Origin: Psychrobacillus psychrodurans
GTDB lineage: Bacteria > Bacillota > Bacilli > Bacillales_A > Planococcaceae
DNA: 64,000 nucleotides
Direction of reading: 5' to 3'
NCBI GenBank assembly: GCA_900114885.1
Contig: FOUN01000005.1
Location: 62,001-126,000 of the forward strand
Each line of letters opens with the position of its first letter. Position 1 is the stretch's first letter. The notes under the pieces are model-generated. The model did not search any database. It was given only the letters and a program-made list of their open reading frames with translations, and was not told the origin of the DNA. Positions 1 to 8,477 of the stretch are shown one piece after another. Both the position numbers and the translations under genes were made by a program.

Positions 1-331
1 TTTGCAGTAAGTCATTGGCTCCCGCTGATATTGTGACTAATGTAGCGTTTTTCAACGCTTTCTTTGCTTCGTCCGTTTGAACCTTAGTAAGCACATCTGC
101 AGTTGTATAACCTGGGAATGCCAACGCTTTTGAATAAAATGCAAGTTGACCAGTCCTAGTTAGCTTCTGTGCTATTAAATCTGTATAGCCGGTATCTATA
201 GCTCGATTCGGTGTTTGTCCTGCTGCTAGGGAATCTCCAATCGCAATATAAACTTCGGAGCCCTTGGCATTTACTGTGATAGTTCCAAATGAAACAACTA
301 GAATAATTAAAGTACAGACCCATTTTTTCAA
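1..331 (-). CDS. SGNH/GDSL-type esterase, exported, 3'-truncated by window edge
   Basis: Reads leftwards off the window, so only about the first 110 residues are present. The TTG at 329-331 is the chosen start because AAGGAG (341-346) lies nine bases before it. Residues 1-22 form a signal peptide (KKW, then a hydrophobic stretch ending near VNA). Block I of the SGNH family, GDSLAAG, follows with the nucleophile at about Ser34, and SAGANDLL near residue 104 matches the block III GxND element. SGNH hydrolases cleave ester bonds in lipids or acylated cell-wall sugars; the substrate here is unknown. The ribosome site overlaps the end of the aminopeptidase gene, suggesting co-transcription. Confidence 0.85.
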   Translation of the reverse strand, partial: MKKWVCTLIILVVSFGTITVNAKGSEVYIAIGDSLAAGQTPNRAIDTGYTDLIAQKLTRTGQLAFYSKALAFPGYTTADVLTKVQTDEAKKALKNATLVTISAGANDLLQ

Positions 332-344
332 GCTGACCAACTCC

Positions 345-1577
345 TTAAAAAGCCCATGCACCTTTTATGAATATAGGCTCCATTGTTCCATCTGCTAGTT
401 CTCCCATAATGTCCATGTCCCCGCTACCTATCATAAAGTCTTCATGTACAATGGATGTGTTAATACCCATTTGTTCTAATTCACTTTGAGTTAAACCACG
501 AGCACCCTCAACACATGTAGGATATGCTTCCCCTATAGCAAAATGGTTAGAGGCATTTTCATCAAATAATGTATTAAAGAATAATACATTTGAAGCGGAA
601 ATAGGTGATTTATGTGGCACTAAAGCTATTTCTCCTAAATACTTCGCTCCATCATCTGTTCCAATAAGCTCTTGTAATAGCTTCTCACCAGTAGCAGCTT
701 TTATAGAAGTAATCTTTCCATTTTCAAAAGTCAGAGTAAAATCATCTATTACATTTCCCTGATAGACGAAAGGCTTTGTATTTTTCACATAGCCATTTAC
801 TCCTGTTTTAAGTGGTGCAGTATATACTTCTTCTGTTGGCATATTAGCAATGAACGGAACGTTTTGACCATTTTTACTTGCTCCTGACATCCAAATATGT
901 TCTTTCGGAAGTTCAACTTGAATATCTGTTCCTTCTGCTTTATAGTGCAGCTTTTTAAAGCGCTTATTATTTAGTAGAGTTGCTCTACTTTCAAGGTTAT
1001 CAATATGTTCTTTCCACTTTTGAACTGCTGTTCCTTCTCCTATGCGTACAACCTGGAATATTAACTCCCAAAGTGCTTGCATTTGTTCCTCTGGCTTTAG
1101 GTTTGGATATACCTTTGCAGCCCATTTTTCTGAAGGCATTGCAACGATAGACCAAGTAATAACATCATTCATAACTGCTTTACGATAATTCTCTAACGCT
1201 TTGCCACTTGCCTTTTGAAAGCTAGATATACGGTCAATCGAAACACCTTCTAATAAGTCTGGGTTATCTGCATCAATCCATAATAATGCACCTTTATTTT
1301 CGATTAGTTCATCACGCTGCATAGCAGCCCATTTAGGAAATTCATTGAACGCTTCATCAGGTGCATAATCATAAAATGCACGTGCATTTACTTCATCTGT
1401 ATAGTTTACGTCAACTCGTTTCGCGCCAGCCTCATACGCTTTTTTCACTATTAACCGTGTAAAATCGATTGTGTCCGTTGTCGTATTTATAAGTAGTGGT
1501 TGGTTTGGCTGTATATTCAGACCAACCTTTACTACTAATTCTGCATACTCTTCAAGCTTTTGTTGAAAATCCATCAT
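345..1577 (-). CDS. M29-family metalloaminopeptidase (AmpS/PepS-like)
   Basis: A 410-residue protein with the length and layout of thermophilic aminopeptidases of family M29, which use two metal ions to release N-terminal residues in the cytoplasm. Family blocks visible are MPTEEVYTAP near residue 250, LGEIALVPHKSPI near 315 and SNHFAIGEAYP near 345, which carry the Glu/His metal ligands, then a late HEDFMIGSGDMDI block. Two ATG codons sit at the start. The first overlaps the helicase stop by one base (TAATG), so translation is probably coupled to the helicase gene upstream. Confidence 0.9.
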   Translation of the reverse strand: MMDFQQKLEEYAELVVKVGLNIQPNQPLLINTTTDTIDFTRLIVKKAYEAGAKRVDVNYTDEVNARAFYDYAPDEAFNEFPKWAAMQRDELIENKGALLWIDADNPDLLEGVSIDRISSFQKASGKALENYRKAVMNDVITWSIVAMPSEKWAAKVYPNLKPEEQMQALWELIFQVVRIGEGTAVQKWKEHIDNLESRATLLNNKRFKKLHYKAEGTDIQVELPKEHIWMSGASKNGQNVPFIANMPTEEVYTAPLKTGVNGYVKNTKPFVYQGNVIDDFTLTFENGKITSIKAATGEKLLQELIGTDDGAKYLGEIALVPHKSPISASNVLFFNTLFDENASNHFAIGEAYPTCVEGARGLTQSELEQMGINTSIVHEDFMIGSGDMDIMGELADGTMEPIFIKGAWAF

Positions 1578-2728
1578 TATTTCCCCTTTTGACTGATAGT
1601 TTTAGACGATCCTTCGATTAATTCACCACGGTACCATACTTTTTGAACTGGTTTTTTAGGAAGCTCTTTTGTCCACTTTTTAAAAGTCTTTTCATCGGCA
1701 TAAGTTAACAATGTCATAACCTCTCCATCAGCCCCCGCACGACCAGTGCGCCCTGAACGATGTAAATACTGTTCAACTGAATGCGGTACATCTACATGAA
1801 TAACATGTGTTAGACCAGAAATATCTAAGCCTCTTGCTGCCACATCCGTAGCGATTAGTAAACTCACCTTACCGCTTTTAAAATCATCCAATGCTTTCTT
1901 TCGTTCATCCTTTTTCATTTCTGAATGAAGAGACACAATCGGTGCATCTCTGTATGCAAGTTTGGCGTCTTTCATTAAAAGCTGATCTAGACTATTTACA
2001 AATGCAAGGCCACGCATTCCTTTTAAATAAGAAATCTTGCGCAGTAATTCGGTTTTATCGCGAGGTTCAGTCTTCACGAAGCTGTGGACAACTTCACCTT
2101 GCGAAGGAATGTCCTCTGCGGATACTTGAATGCGAACTGGATTCTTCATCATACGTTCTGCAACCAATTCTATTTCTTCCGTAATAGTTGCAGAAGTCAC
2201 AATCAGCTGTCTTTCAACTGTTGCATCTACTAAGCTTTTAACAGTTGTACGATGCTCTCTACTTAAAAGTTGGTCCCCTTCGTCTAAAACAACGATGTTT
2301 ATTTCATGCATTTTTAGTTTTTTAGTTTTTACTAGCTCTTGTAATCTACCAGGAGTTCCGACAACAATTGTCGGCTTCTTTTTAAGAACATCAATCTGTC
2401 TATTAATATTTGCTCCTCCGATTAATTGGGCAACTGAGATATTAGTATCTTTAACCCATTCACGGAATACCTCCACAATTTGCATACCAAGTTCTTGAGA
2501 AGGAATAATTACCATTGCTTGTATTTGTTTCTTGGCAGGATCAACTTTCTGCAAGATTGGAAGCACATAAGCTAGTGTTTTCCCAGTTCCTGTTGGTGAT
2601 TCTGCAACTACGTCAGAGCCGTCCAAGAAATGTGGAATTAGTTTAGATTGTATAGGCATTGGTGATGTAAAATTTGCATCCTGCCATTTTTTCTGTAATG
2701 TCTCGTTTAAATTAGTTATAAAAGTCAA
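1577..2728 (-). CDS. DEAD-box ATP-dependent RNA helicase, YfmL-type
   Basis: Short (about 383 residues) two-lobed RNA helicase core without a C-terminal RNA-binding extension, as in Bacillus YfmL. Motifs in order: Q-motif (TSPMPIQ), Walker A ESPTGTGKT, a PTRELA variant PSQELG, TPGRL, motif II as DEGD rather than DEAD, SAT, ATDVAARGLD and HRSGRTGRAG. Such helicases act in ribosome assembly or cold RNA unwinding. I place the start at the TTG at 2728 because AAGGTGG (2737-2743) is eight bases upstream; an in-frame GTG at 2740 lies directly on that site and is less likely. First gene of a run with the aminopeptidase and esterase. Confidence 0.9.
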   Translation of the reverse strand: MTFITNLNETLQKKWQDANFTSPMPIQSKLIPHFLDGSDVVAESPTGTGKTLAYVLPILQKVDPAKKQIQAMVIIPSQELGMQIVEVFREWVKDTNISVAQLIGGANINRQIDVLKKKPTIVVGTPGRLQELVKTKKLKMHEINIVVLDEGDQLLSREHRTTVKSLVDATVERQLIVTSATITEEIELVAERMMKNPVRIQVSAEDIPSQGEVVHSFVKTEPRDKTELLRKISYLKGMRGLAFVNSLDQLLMKDAKLAYRDAPIVSLHSEMKKDERKKALDDFKSGKVSLLIATDVAARGLDISGLTHVIHVDVPHSVEQYLHRSGRTGRAGADGEVMTLLTYADEKTFKKWTKELPKKPVQKVWYRGELIEGSSKTISQKGK

Positions 2729-2823
2729 TTTTGTTTCCACCTTATCCGTATTTAAGTCAAGTGTACCATATTTTTTATATCGACTATTGTTTATAGATAA
2801 TACATTGTACTTACTTTTTTCTC

Positions 2824-2852
2824 AAAAAAAGTGCCCTTTAAAAAAGGCACTT
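2824..2852 (-). terminator. Intrinsic terminator after the FbpA-like gene
   Basis: On the minus strand AAGTGCC and GGCACTT pair around a T/A-rich loop and are followed by seven T. The stem begins at the stop codon of the small gene upstream. Confidence 0.8.
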
Positions 2853-3009
2853 ATCTTCTTTCATCTTCAGTTGTATGTTCTTTCATTAATTCATAAAAAT
2901 TTAACTCATATAGTTGTCTTCCATCAATTTTAAATATACCTTTGTTTACAAACTCTTCAATAATTTCATCCCGTTTTTGCTCTGTTTTTGATTCTCTAAT
3001 TTTCATCAT
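2851..3009 (-). CDS. Small FbpA-family-like protein (52 aa)
   Basis: A short gene encoding 52 residues, starting MMKIRESKTEQKRDEII and containing GIFKIDGRQLYELNFYEL. The pattern of a basic/acidic helix, then G-I/V-[YF]-K and a LYELxxxEL block, resembles the small Fur-regulated basic protein (FbpA) family of Bacillus, thought to help small RNAs spare iron. AGGAG lies about nine bases before the ATG. Upstream, GATAATTGTAATAA matches the first half of a Fur box but not the second, so iron control is not demonstrated. The family assignment is by eye and moderate. Confidence 0.6.
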   Translation of the reverse strand: MMKIRESKTEQKRDEIIEEFVNKGIFKIDGRQLYELNFYELMKEHTTEDERR

Positions 3010-3064
3010 ACTTAATGTCTCCTTACAATGTTATTACAATTATCTATTTACCCATTCTTAGCTT

Positions 3065-3634
3065 TCATAAACTTTTTTTAAAAGCCTTTGTAAATGATGG
3101 GAAAGCTTTGCGAATAAAGAAATAGCATAGATAGCCAAGAAAAGCACCGAGCGTATTTAGCCATAAGTCGTCGACGTCACTACTCCTGCTTTGAGGAAGC
3201 TGCATTATTTCAATAAATAAAGATATGCATAGACCTGTCAATATAGGAAAAATGAAAAACTCCATTTTACTAAAGAGTAGGGGTAACAGAAAACCAATAG
3301 GTATAAAAAGAATTATATTACCAAGAAAGTTAATATAAAAAGGCTGCCAAAATCCTAGGTATACAATCGCATTATACGTTTCTTTCACAACACGAAACAA
3401 CTCCAAATTGACCCCAGTGGTATAGGCAGGCACCTCACCTATTTTTGGTATTATTGTTTGTGAAAATAAACCAACAAGCACAGAGAAAAAAACTAAAATG
3501 CCAAGCTCATGTAAAAACTCTTTTAGCTGGAACCCTCTCTTTTTCCAACGAAACAGTCGCCAAACGACGATCAATGGAAATGCGATCCCTATAAAAAATA
3601 ACATATCATCTAGATAATTTATGATTACATACAT
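3065..3634 (-). CDS. VanZ-family membrane protein
   Basis: A 189-residue integral membrane protein with about five hydrophobic segments. The VanZ-like signature is clear: NIILFIPIGFLLPLLF near residue 105 and SLFIEIMQLPQSRSSDVDDLWLN near 140, followed by a last membrane helix. VanZ relatives occur widely and are linked to low-level glycopeptide tolerance in one case, but most have no known role. The ATG follows the stop of the ATPase gene directly (GGTGAGTAGATG), so the pair is translationally coupled. Confidence 0.85.
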   Translation of the reverse strand: MYVIINYLDDMLFFIGIAFPLIVVWRLFRWKKRGFQLKEFLHELGILVFFSVLVGLFSQTIIPKIGEVPAYTTGVNLELFRVVKETYNAIVYLGFWQPFYINFLGNIILFIPIGFLLPLLFSKMEFFIFPILTGLCISLFIEIMQLPQSRSSDVDDLWLNTLGAFLGYLCYFFIRKAFPSFTKAFKKSL

Positions 3635-4369
3635 CTACTCACCTTCAAATAACTCTTCTAAAAATTTTTCCCTATTGTCTAAAAAATATTTTGTAATTTG
3701 ATAATGACCTGTCATTTCATAGTCGATTTCCTCAATTTCATCGTCATCAAAGCTTAGGATTGTCGCTTCTGGGTAGCCTAATATTATTGGTGAATGAGTA
3801 GCAATGATAAATTGACAATTATTTTCTTTGATCAAATCATGCATTATACGTAAAAATGCCAATTGCCTCTGCGGTGATAATGCTGCTTCAGGCTCATCTA
3901 AAAGGTAGATAGCTTGTCCATTAAAGCGATTTAGAAACAAAGATAGAAAAGATTCTCCATGTGATTGTTCATGAAGGGAATTTCCACCGTAACTGTCTAG
4001 AACACCCATATTTTCATTTTCTCTTTCCTGTTCGTCAATATGTGAAGCAAATTGGTAAAAAGATTCTGCTCTTAAAAAGAAACCATTCGTAACTTTTGGC
4101 ATCCAGGAAAGTCTAAGGTATTTACCAAGTGCACTTTCTGCAGCGTCCACATCATATAAATTATTGCGGCTACCTCCAGCGGTATTAAATTCACATTTAT
4201 CTGCAATTCCCTCTAATAAAGTGGATTTTCCAGTCCCATTCTCTCCCACAAAAAAAGTTACAGGAGAGGTTAACTCTAGTTTTTCAAAGTTACTAATAGC
4301 TGGAATTGTGAAAGGATATTGACTTTCCACTTGTGGCTCTTTGAAAAGGGATACTCTATTTAAAAACAT
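3635..4369 (-). CDS. ABC/Rad50-type AAA ATPase (single domain)
   Basis: A 244-residue soluble ATPase with Walker A GENGTGKST near residue 44, a signature-like SHGESFLSLF near 137, Walker B AIYLLDEPEAAL near 155 and an ATHSP H-loop near 190. The LDEPE/THSP combination is typical of the SMC/OLD-like AAA_15/AAA_21 group rather than transporter ATPases. No coiled coil or nuclease domain is present, so it may work alone or with an unseen partner. Paired with the downstream VanZ gene. The specific role is unknown. Confidence 0.8.
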   Translation of the reverse strand: MFLNRVSLFKEPQVESQYPFTIPAISNFEKLELTSPVTFFVGENGTGKSTLLEGIADKCEFNTAGGSRNNLYDVDAAESALGKYLRLSWMPKVTNGFFLRAESFYQFASHIDEQERENENMGVLDSYGGNSLHEQSHGESFLSLFLNRFNGQAIYLLDEPEAALSPQRQLAFLRIMHDLIKENNCQFIIATHSPIILGYPEATILSFDDDEIEEIDYEMTGHYQITKYFLDNREKFLEELFEGE

Positions 4370-4426
4370 ATGATTACTCTCCCACTCATATCATTAATTA
4401 TTACTTCTTAAGAAAGGTTGTTTGCC

Positions 4427-5035
4427 TTGGATCTACCTGTTCGTATAGAAACGAAATATATTAAGAAAAGTTCACCAAGTATTAACGTTTATTATCCTAT
4501 TGTAACTAACTTACCTCATCCAGCAGTAGAAAAAAAGATAAATGCAGATATTATTCATGCACTAAACAAGCTTTTAATAGAACAAGGATTTTACAGTGAA
4601 CATTTAGTAGAAATGGTCGGCACCTATGAGATTAAAACAAATGAGCGAGGAGTTCTGAGCTTAAGTTTGACTGTCTATTCATTTACAGGAGGTGCACACG
4701 GTCTTACAATTACCAAATCTCTCACCTTCGATGTCAAGACTGGCAAACAGTATGTACTTAACGACCTGTTTAAGCCGGATAGCAATTATGTGAAAGTTCT
4801 CTCTGAAATGATTGAAAAGAAAATGGTAGAGTGGGATGTGCCCCTCTTAGAGGATTTTACACAAATACGTAGTGACCAAGACTTTTACATCGCTGATCAC
4901 TCCCTTGTCATTTATTTTCAAGTGTATGAATGGACTCCATACGTATACGGCTTCCCCTACTTTCCAATTACCATCAAAGATATAGAAGGAATTATACGGG
5001 AAGGTGGAATTCTAGAAAAAATGATTCCGTTCTAG
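4427..5035 (+). CDS. DUF4163/DUF3298 (RsiV-like) protein without membrane anchor
   Basis: About 202 residues that align by pattern with the extracytoplasmic half of RsiV-like proteins: an N-terminal DUF4163 region (YYPIV then a long helix) and DUF3298 with YSFTGGAHGLT near residue 80 and FDVKTGKQYVLNDLF near 100. No signal peptide or membrane helix is seen, unlike RsiV anti-sigma factors, so it is probably cytoplasmic or incomplete. I chose the TTG at 4427 (AGAAAGG nine bases upstream) over the TTG at 4418, which touches that site. Divergent from the ATPase gene. Confidence 0.75.
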   Translation: MDLPVRIETKYIKKSSPSINVYYPIVTNLPHPAVEKKINADIIHALNKLLIEQGFYSEHLVEMVGTYEIKTNERGVLSLSLTVYSFTGGAHGLTITKSLTFDVKTGKQYVLNDLFKPDSNYVKVLSEMIEKKMVEWDVPLLEDFTQIRSDQDFYIADHSLVIYFQVYEWTPYVYGFPYFPITIKDIEGIIREGGILEKMIPF

Positions 5036-5095
5036 TGACAACCCCTCTTTAGTACGGTAAAGTAATAATCAAATACGTGCTGGAGGATTCAGATA

Positions 5096-5875
5096 ATGAA
5101 AAAAGCAATTTTCTTTGACTTAGATGATACTTTACTATGGGATAACAAAAGTGTATCCGTCGCATTTCAAAAAACATGTTCTTATGCTGCTACACAGGTT
5201 AATGTCGATCCACTTGCTTTAGAACAATCCGTTCGTGCAGAAGCAAGCGCATTGTACGATACATATGAAACAAGACCATTCACTCAAATGATCGGTATTA
5301 ACCCTTTCGAAGGACTATGGGGAACATTTGACGACCCTTCAGAGGATTTCCAAAAAATGAAATCCACCATACCCGCTTATCAACAATTAGCGTGGACCTC
5401 GGGATTAGAAAAGTTGGGGATTGAAAATGAAGATTTAGGCAAAGAGCTAGCAGAATATTTCCCAAAAATGCGCAAAGAAAGCCCATTTGTATATGAAGAT
5501 ACCTATGAAGTTTTAGACCAGTTGAAAGGCAAATATGTATTATTATTAATGACAAACGGCTCACCTAGCTTACAAAATATCAAATTGGAAATCACACCTG
5601 AAATATCTCCCTATTTTGACCATATACTCATCTCTGGAGCATTCGGTAAAGGGAAGCCTGATCCAGCCATTTTTGAACATGCATTAGAAATTACTGGATT
5701 AACGGCAGATGAAGTATTGATGGTCGGTGATAATCTAATGACCGACATATTAGGTTCCTCTAAGGTGGGTATGCAATCCGTTTGGATCAACCGCGAAGGA
5801 AAACCTATCAATGAAGAAGTAAAGCCTACATATACAATTGAGAATTTACACGAACTATTGACGCTGCTCGCATAA
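5096..5875 (+). CDS. ysaA: HAD-superfamily hydrolase, YsaA-like
   Basis: A 259-residue haloacid-dehalogenase phosphatase. Motif I is FFDLDDTLLW (nucleophile about Asp8, acid/base Asp10), motif II is MTNGS near 148, motif III is the Lys of GKGKPDP near 183, and motif IV is VGDNLMTDI near 208. The long insert between motifs I and II is a helical type-I cap. Length and order match Bacillus YsaA. Substrate unknown; some relatives act on phosphoserine or similar small phosphates. GGAGG sits eight bases before the ATG. Convergent with serA across a shared terminator. Confidence 0.85.
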   Translation: MKKAIFFDLDDTLLWDNKSVSVAFQKTCSYAATQVNVDPLALEQSVRAEASALYDTYETRPFTQMIGINPFEGLWGTFDDPSEDFQKMKSTIPAYQQLAWTSGLEKLGIENEDLGKELAEYFPKMRKESPFVYEDTYEVLDQLKGKYVLLLMTNGSPSLQNIKLEITPEISPYFDHILISGAFGKGKPDPAIFEHALEITGLTADEVLMVGDNLMTDILGSSKVGMQSVWINREGKPINEEVKPTYTIENLHELLTLLA

Positions 5876-5967
5876 CAAGAAAAACCAAGCACAAAGACGC
5901 CCAGTCCTTTAAGAACTGATCCATAGATTTGTCTTTGATTGTAGGGAAGACTACTCACTTATTGATG

Positions 5968-6068
5968 GAAGTGGAATGTGGCGACTCCAGCGGGATAAGC
6001 GAGAAAGTCGAGACCCCACAGGTGGTAGCGTACGAGGAAGCTCGGCCTCATGAAACGGAAATCACAAA
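5968..6068. repeat. GC-rich intergenic repeat, copy 1 (GGCGACTCCAGCGGGA family)
   Basis: Holds GTGGAATGTGGCGACTCC, AGCGGGATAAGCGAGAA, a GAGACCCCACAGG block, CGAGGAAGCTCGG and a terminal CGGAAATCA. It is markedly richer in G+C than its surroundings. A second copy at 11150-11335 shares the GGCGACTCCAGCGGGA core and the CGGAAATCA end. Related sequences are common between genes of Bacillus relatives, as I recall them. An ORF through it has no homology and is treated as chance. Confidence 0.7.
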
Positions 6069-6073
6069 GCATA

Positions 6074-6121
6074 AAAAAACTGACTCCAAGACAATCACTT
6101 GTCCGAGAGTCAGATTTTTTT
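6074..6121. terminator. Bidirectional terminator between ysaA and serA
   Basis: CTGACTC (6080-6086) pairs with GAGTCAG (6107-6113), with ACAA/TTGT pairing inside. A-run before and T-run after allow use from both sides of these convergent genes. Confidence 0.85.
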
Positions 6122-6166
6122 AATGTTTATCATCGTATAAAAAACAACCTAAGATACTCTGTTCAC

Positions 6167-7753
6167 CTATAGATCAATAGGTGTTGCATCAAAGATGTCT
6201 TCCAATCCTTTAAGCTGTTCAATGCCAGACTTTTCTACATGCTTATCAATAGAAATCATCATAATCGCATCCCCACCTACTTCAGAACGACCCACTTGCA
6301 TCGCTGCGATATTGATACCTTCCGAAGCAAGCAATGTTCCTACGCGACCAATAGCACCCGGTTGGTCTTTATGGCGGATGAACAATAAGTAACCAGATGG
6401 AATTACATCTACGATAAAGTCATCTACACGTACGATACGACCACCTAGACCGTTTAACAATGTTCCTGCAACTTTTCTCGTTCCAGTTGCCGTTCTCACT
6501 TCAACCGTGATTAAGCTTGTAAATCCTTTTGACTTTGAAGTTTTTAATTCGTTTATAGTTATACCCAAACGGTCTGCAAGGAATTTCGCGTTTACATCAT
6601 TAACTGATTCGCCTAATTTGCTTTTTAATAGTCCTTTTATAGCATTACGTGATAATGGGCGAGTATCTAAATTTGCCAATTCTCCCGAATAAGTAATATT
6701 AACCTCCTCTGGCACTCCTTCTGCAAGATCGCTTAGGAAGGAACCTAATTGTTCACCTAGATTGAAGAATGGCTCAATTTTAGCTAGGACATCTTTTGGT
6801 ACAGAAGAAAGGTTAACAGGATTTTTCACTGTCCCATTTTGTAGAAAGCTTACTACGTCATAGGATACATCGATTGCCACAATCTCCTGTGCTTCTACCG
6901 TACTAGCACCTAAATGAGGTGTTGCAATGACCTGTGGAAGCGTTAAAAGTTTATGTTCTACAAATGGCTCTTCCTCAAATACATCTAGTGCTGCTCCTGC
7001 AACCTTACCCGCCACGATTGCATCGTATAAAGCATCCTCATCGATAATCCCACCACGTGCACAGTTAATAATTTGCACACCATCTTTCATTTTTTCAAAA
7101 GCTTCTTTATTAATTAAATGACGAGTTTCCTTTAATAGTGGTGTATGAACTGTTATAAAATCTGCAGCTTTAATGACATCCTCTACAGATCCAAATTGAA
7201 CACCTAATTTTTCTGCTTTTTCAGCAGTTAGGAATGGATCATATGCAATTACATTCATACGTTGGCCTTTTGCACGGAAAGCTACCTCTTGTCCGATTCT
7301 TCCGAAACCCAGGACACCTAGAGTTTTGTTCTTCACTTCTACACCGATAAATGTTTTACGATCCCATTTTTTGTTTTTCAAAGAATGGAAAGCTTGTGGG
7401 ATATTACGTGCAAGTGACATAAGCATAGCGATAGAATGCTCTGCTGCTGAATTTGTATTTCCATCAGGTGCATTAACTACGATGATACCGCGCTCTGTTG
7501 CAGCTGTTAAATCGATGTTATCCACTCCAACTCCAGCACGACCAATAATTTTTAGGTTAGATCCTTTTTCAATAATTTCACGAGTAACCTGGGTTTGGCT
7601 ACGAACTAGTAATGCATCAAACTCACCAATTTTTTCACCTAGTTGTTCTGGAGTTAGGGCGGTATCTACAACAATATTAAATCCTTCTGCTTCTCTTAAA
7701 GGAAAAATACCATCTTCGCTTAGTGGATCACTGATTAGAATATTGAATGTCAT
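6167..7753 (-). CDS. serA: D-3-phosphoglycerate dehydrogenase
   Basis: A 528-residue enzyme oxidising 3-phosphoglycerate to 3-phosphohydroxypyruvate, the first step of serine synthesis. Present are the catalytic domain, the NAD-binding Rossmann motif GFGRIGQEVA near residue 150, the catalytic Arg (NCARGGIIDE near 230), Glu near 260 and His (ATPHLGAST near 280). An intervening ASB-type domain covers about 320-450 and a C-terminal ACT domain (RHKDQPGAIGRVG) covers about 455-525, the site of serine feedback in many homologues. Length matches Bacillus SerA. A T-box leader with its own promoter lies upstream, so expression probably follows uncharged seryl-tRNA. Confidence 0.97.
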   Translation of the reverse strand: MTFNILISDPLSEDGIFPLREAEGFNIVVDTALTPEQLGEKIGEFDALLVRSQTQVTREIIEKGSNLKIIGRAGVGVDNIDLTAATERGIIVVNAPDGNTNSAAEHSIAMLMSLARNIPQAFHSLKNKKWDRKTFIGVEVKNKTLGVLGFGRIGQEVAFRAKGQRMNVIAYDPFLTAEKAEKLGVQFGSVEDVIKAADFITVHTPLLKETRHLINKEAFEKMKDGVQIINCARGGIIDEDALYDAIVAGKVAGAALDVFEEEPFVEHKLLTLPQVIATPHLGASTVEAQEIVAIDVSYDVVSFLQNGTVKNPVNLSSVPKDVLAKIEPFFNLGEQLGSFLSDLAEGVPEEVNITYSGELANLDTRPLSRNAIKGLLKSKLGESVNDVNAKFLADRLGITINELKTSKSKGFTSLITVEVRTATGTRKVAGTLLNGLGGRIVRVDDFIVDVIPSGYLLFIRHKDQPGAIGRVGTLLASEGINIAAMQVGRSEVGGDAIMMISIDKHVEKSGIEQLKGLEDIFDATPIDL

Positions 7754-7838
7754 ATTAATCTTCTCCTTTTACTACAATTTTTTTGTACGAATACTTACCT
7801 CAGACAAATTATGATTCTCCCCCTTATTTTGAAAACAT

Positions 7839-8092
7839 AAAAAAGCCCTCCACTCCCTACAATTATGTAAGGGGCGAAGAGCTTATAATAACTCACGCGG
7901 TACCACCCAAATTTTACTGCAATCATCTCGCAGATTCTCAATTAGTATGCTTAACGCGCATTTACGGATGAACCTAAATCCTCTGTTTCAGTCCACCAAT
8001 TCTAGAGTGCTACCCTACAAACGAAACCACTGATTTACACCAACCATCAGCTCTCTTAAGATCTCAACAAGTACAGTCTATCTCCGTCAATA
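7839..8092 (-). promoter_or_regulatory. T-box riboswitch upstream of serA
   Basis: The invariant T-box GGGTGGTACCGCG is read on the minus strand at 7896-7908. It is followed by a terminator (7839-7883: AGCTCTTCGCCCC...GGAGGGCT, then six T). Upstream, ACGGA (about 8083-8087) pairs with TCCGT to close Stem I, and GAGAGCTGATGGTTGG shows the AG-bulge/GNTG element. Gene context predicts a tRNA-Ser specifier; I could not place the specifier codon with confidence by eye. Confidence 0.93.
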
Positions 8093-8112
8093 TTGTTTAC
8101 GCTTTATTGAAT

Positions 8113-8148
8113 TAAAACCATCATACTTACCATCAATTGAATTGTCAA
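8113..8148 (-). promoter_or_regulatory. SigA promoter of the T-box-serA unit
   Basis: TTGACA (8143-8148) and TATGAT (8120-8125) on the minus strand, separated by exactly 17 bases. Predicted start near 8113, about 20 bases before Stem I of the T-box. Confidence 0.85.
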
Positions 8149-8477
8149 TATAGTTAAAAAATTTGTAAACGCTACCATTTTCTTTTACATTCCAAAAACA
8201 TTGATTTTATGCATTTTCACTCATTCAAAAAAATATTTTATATTTTTATAATTCGTGTTCTAATAATAAAAACAATGAAATTAATTTTAATATACTAATT
8301 ATACCCCCAAGTACGAACACTAATATTAAATTTCAATTTAAAGTTCGTATTGAAAAAATAAAATTAAAGAAATAACTACAATGTTATTGACCTCTAACGA
8401 TATAATTTGTACACTGTAAAAAACCATTTGTTTATTCCATAAGTACAAATATAATAAAAAAGTAAGGATTTGATTAG
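8149..8477. other. AT-rich divergent region between serA and aspartokinase
   Basis: Very AT-rich spacer with no gene visible. Candidate aspartokinase promoter: TATAAT at 8450-8455 with a weak TTGTTT at 8428-8433. Another TATAAT at 8401 has a TTGACC only eight bases upstream and is unlikely to pair with it. No riboswitch consensus (lysine or other) was recognised. Confidence 0.4.

Noticed and set aside
5929-6123. 64-codon plus-strand frame
   Set aside because: Runs through the GC-rich intergenic repeat and the bidirectional terminator; no ribosome site.
8387-8406. TTGACC ... TATAAT promoter for aspartokinase
   Set aside because: Spacer is only eight bases, too short for SigA.
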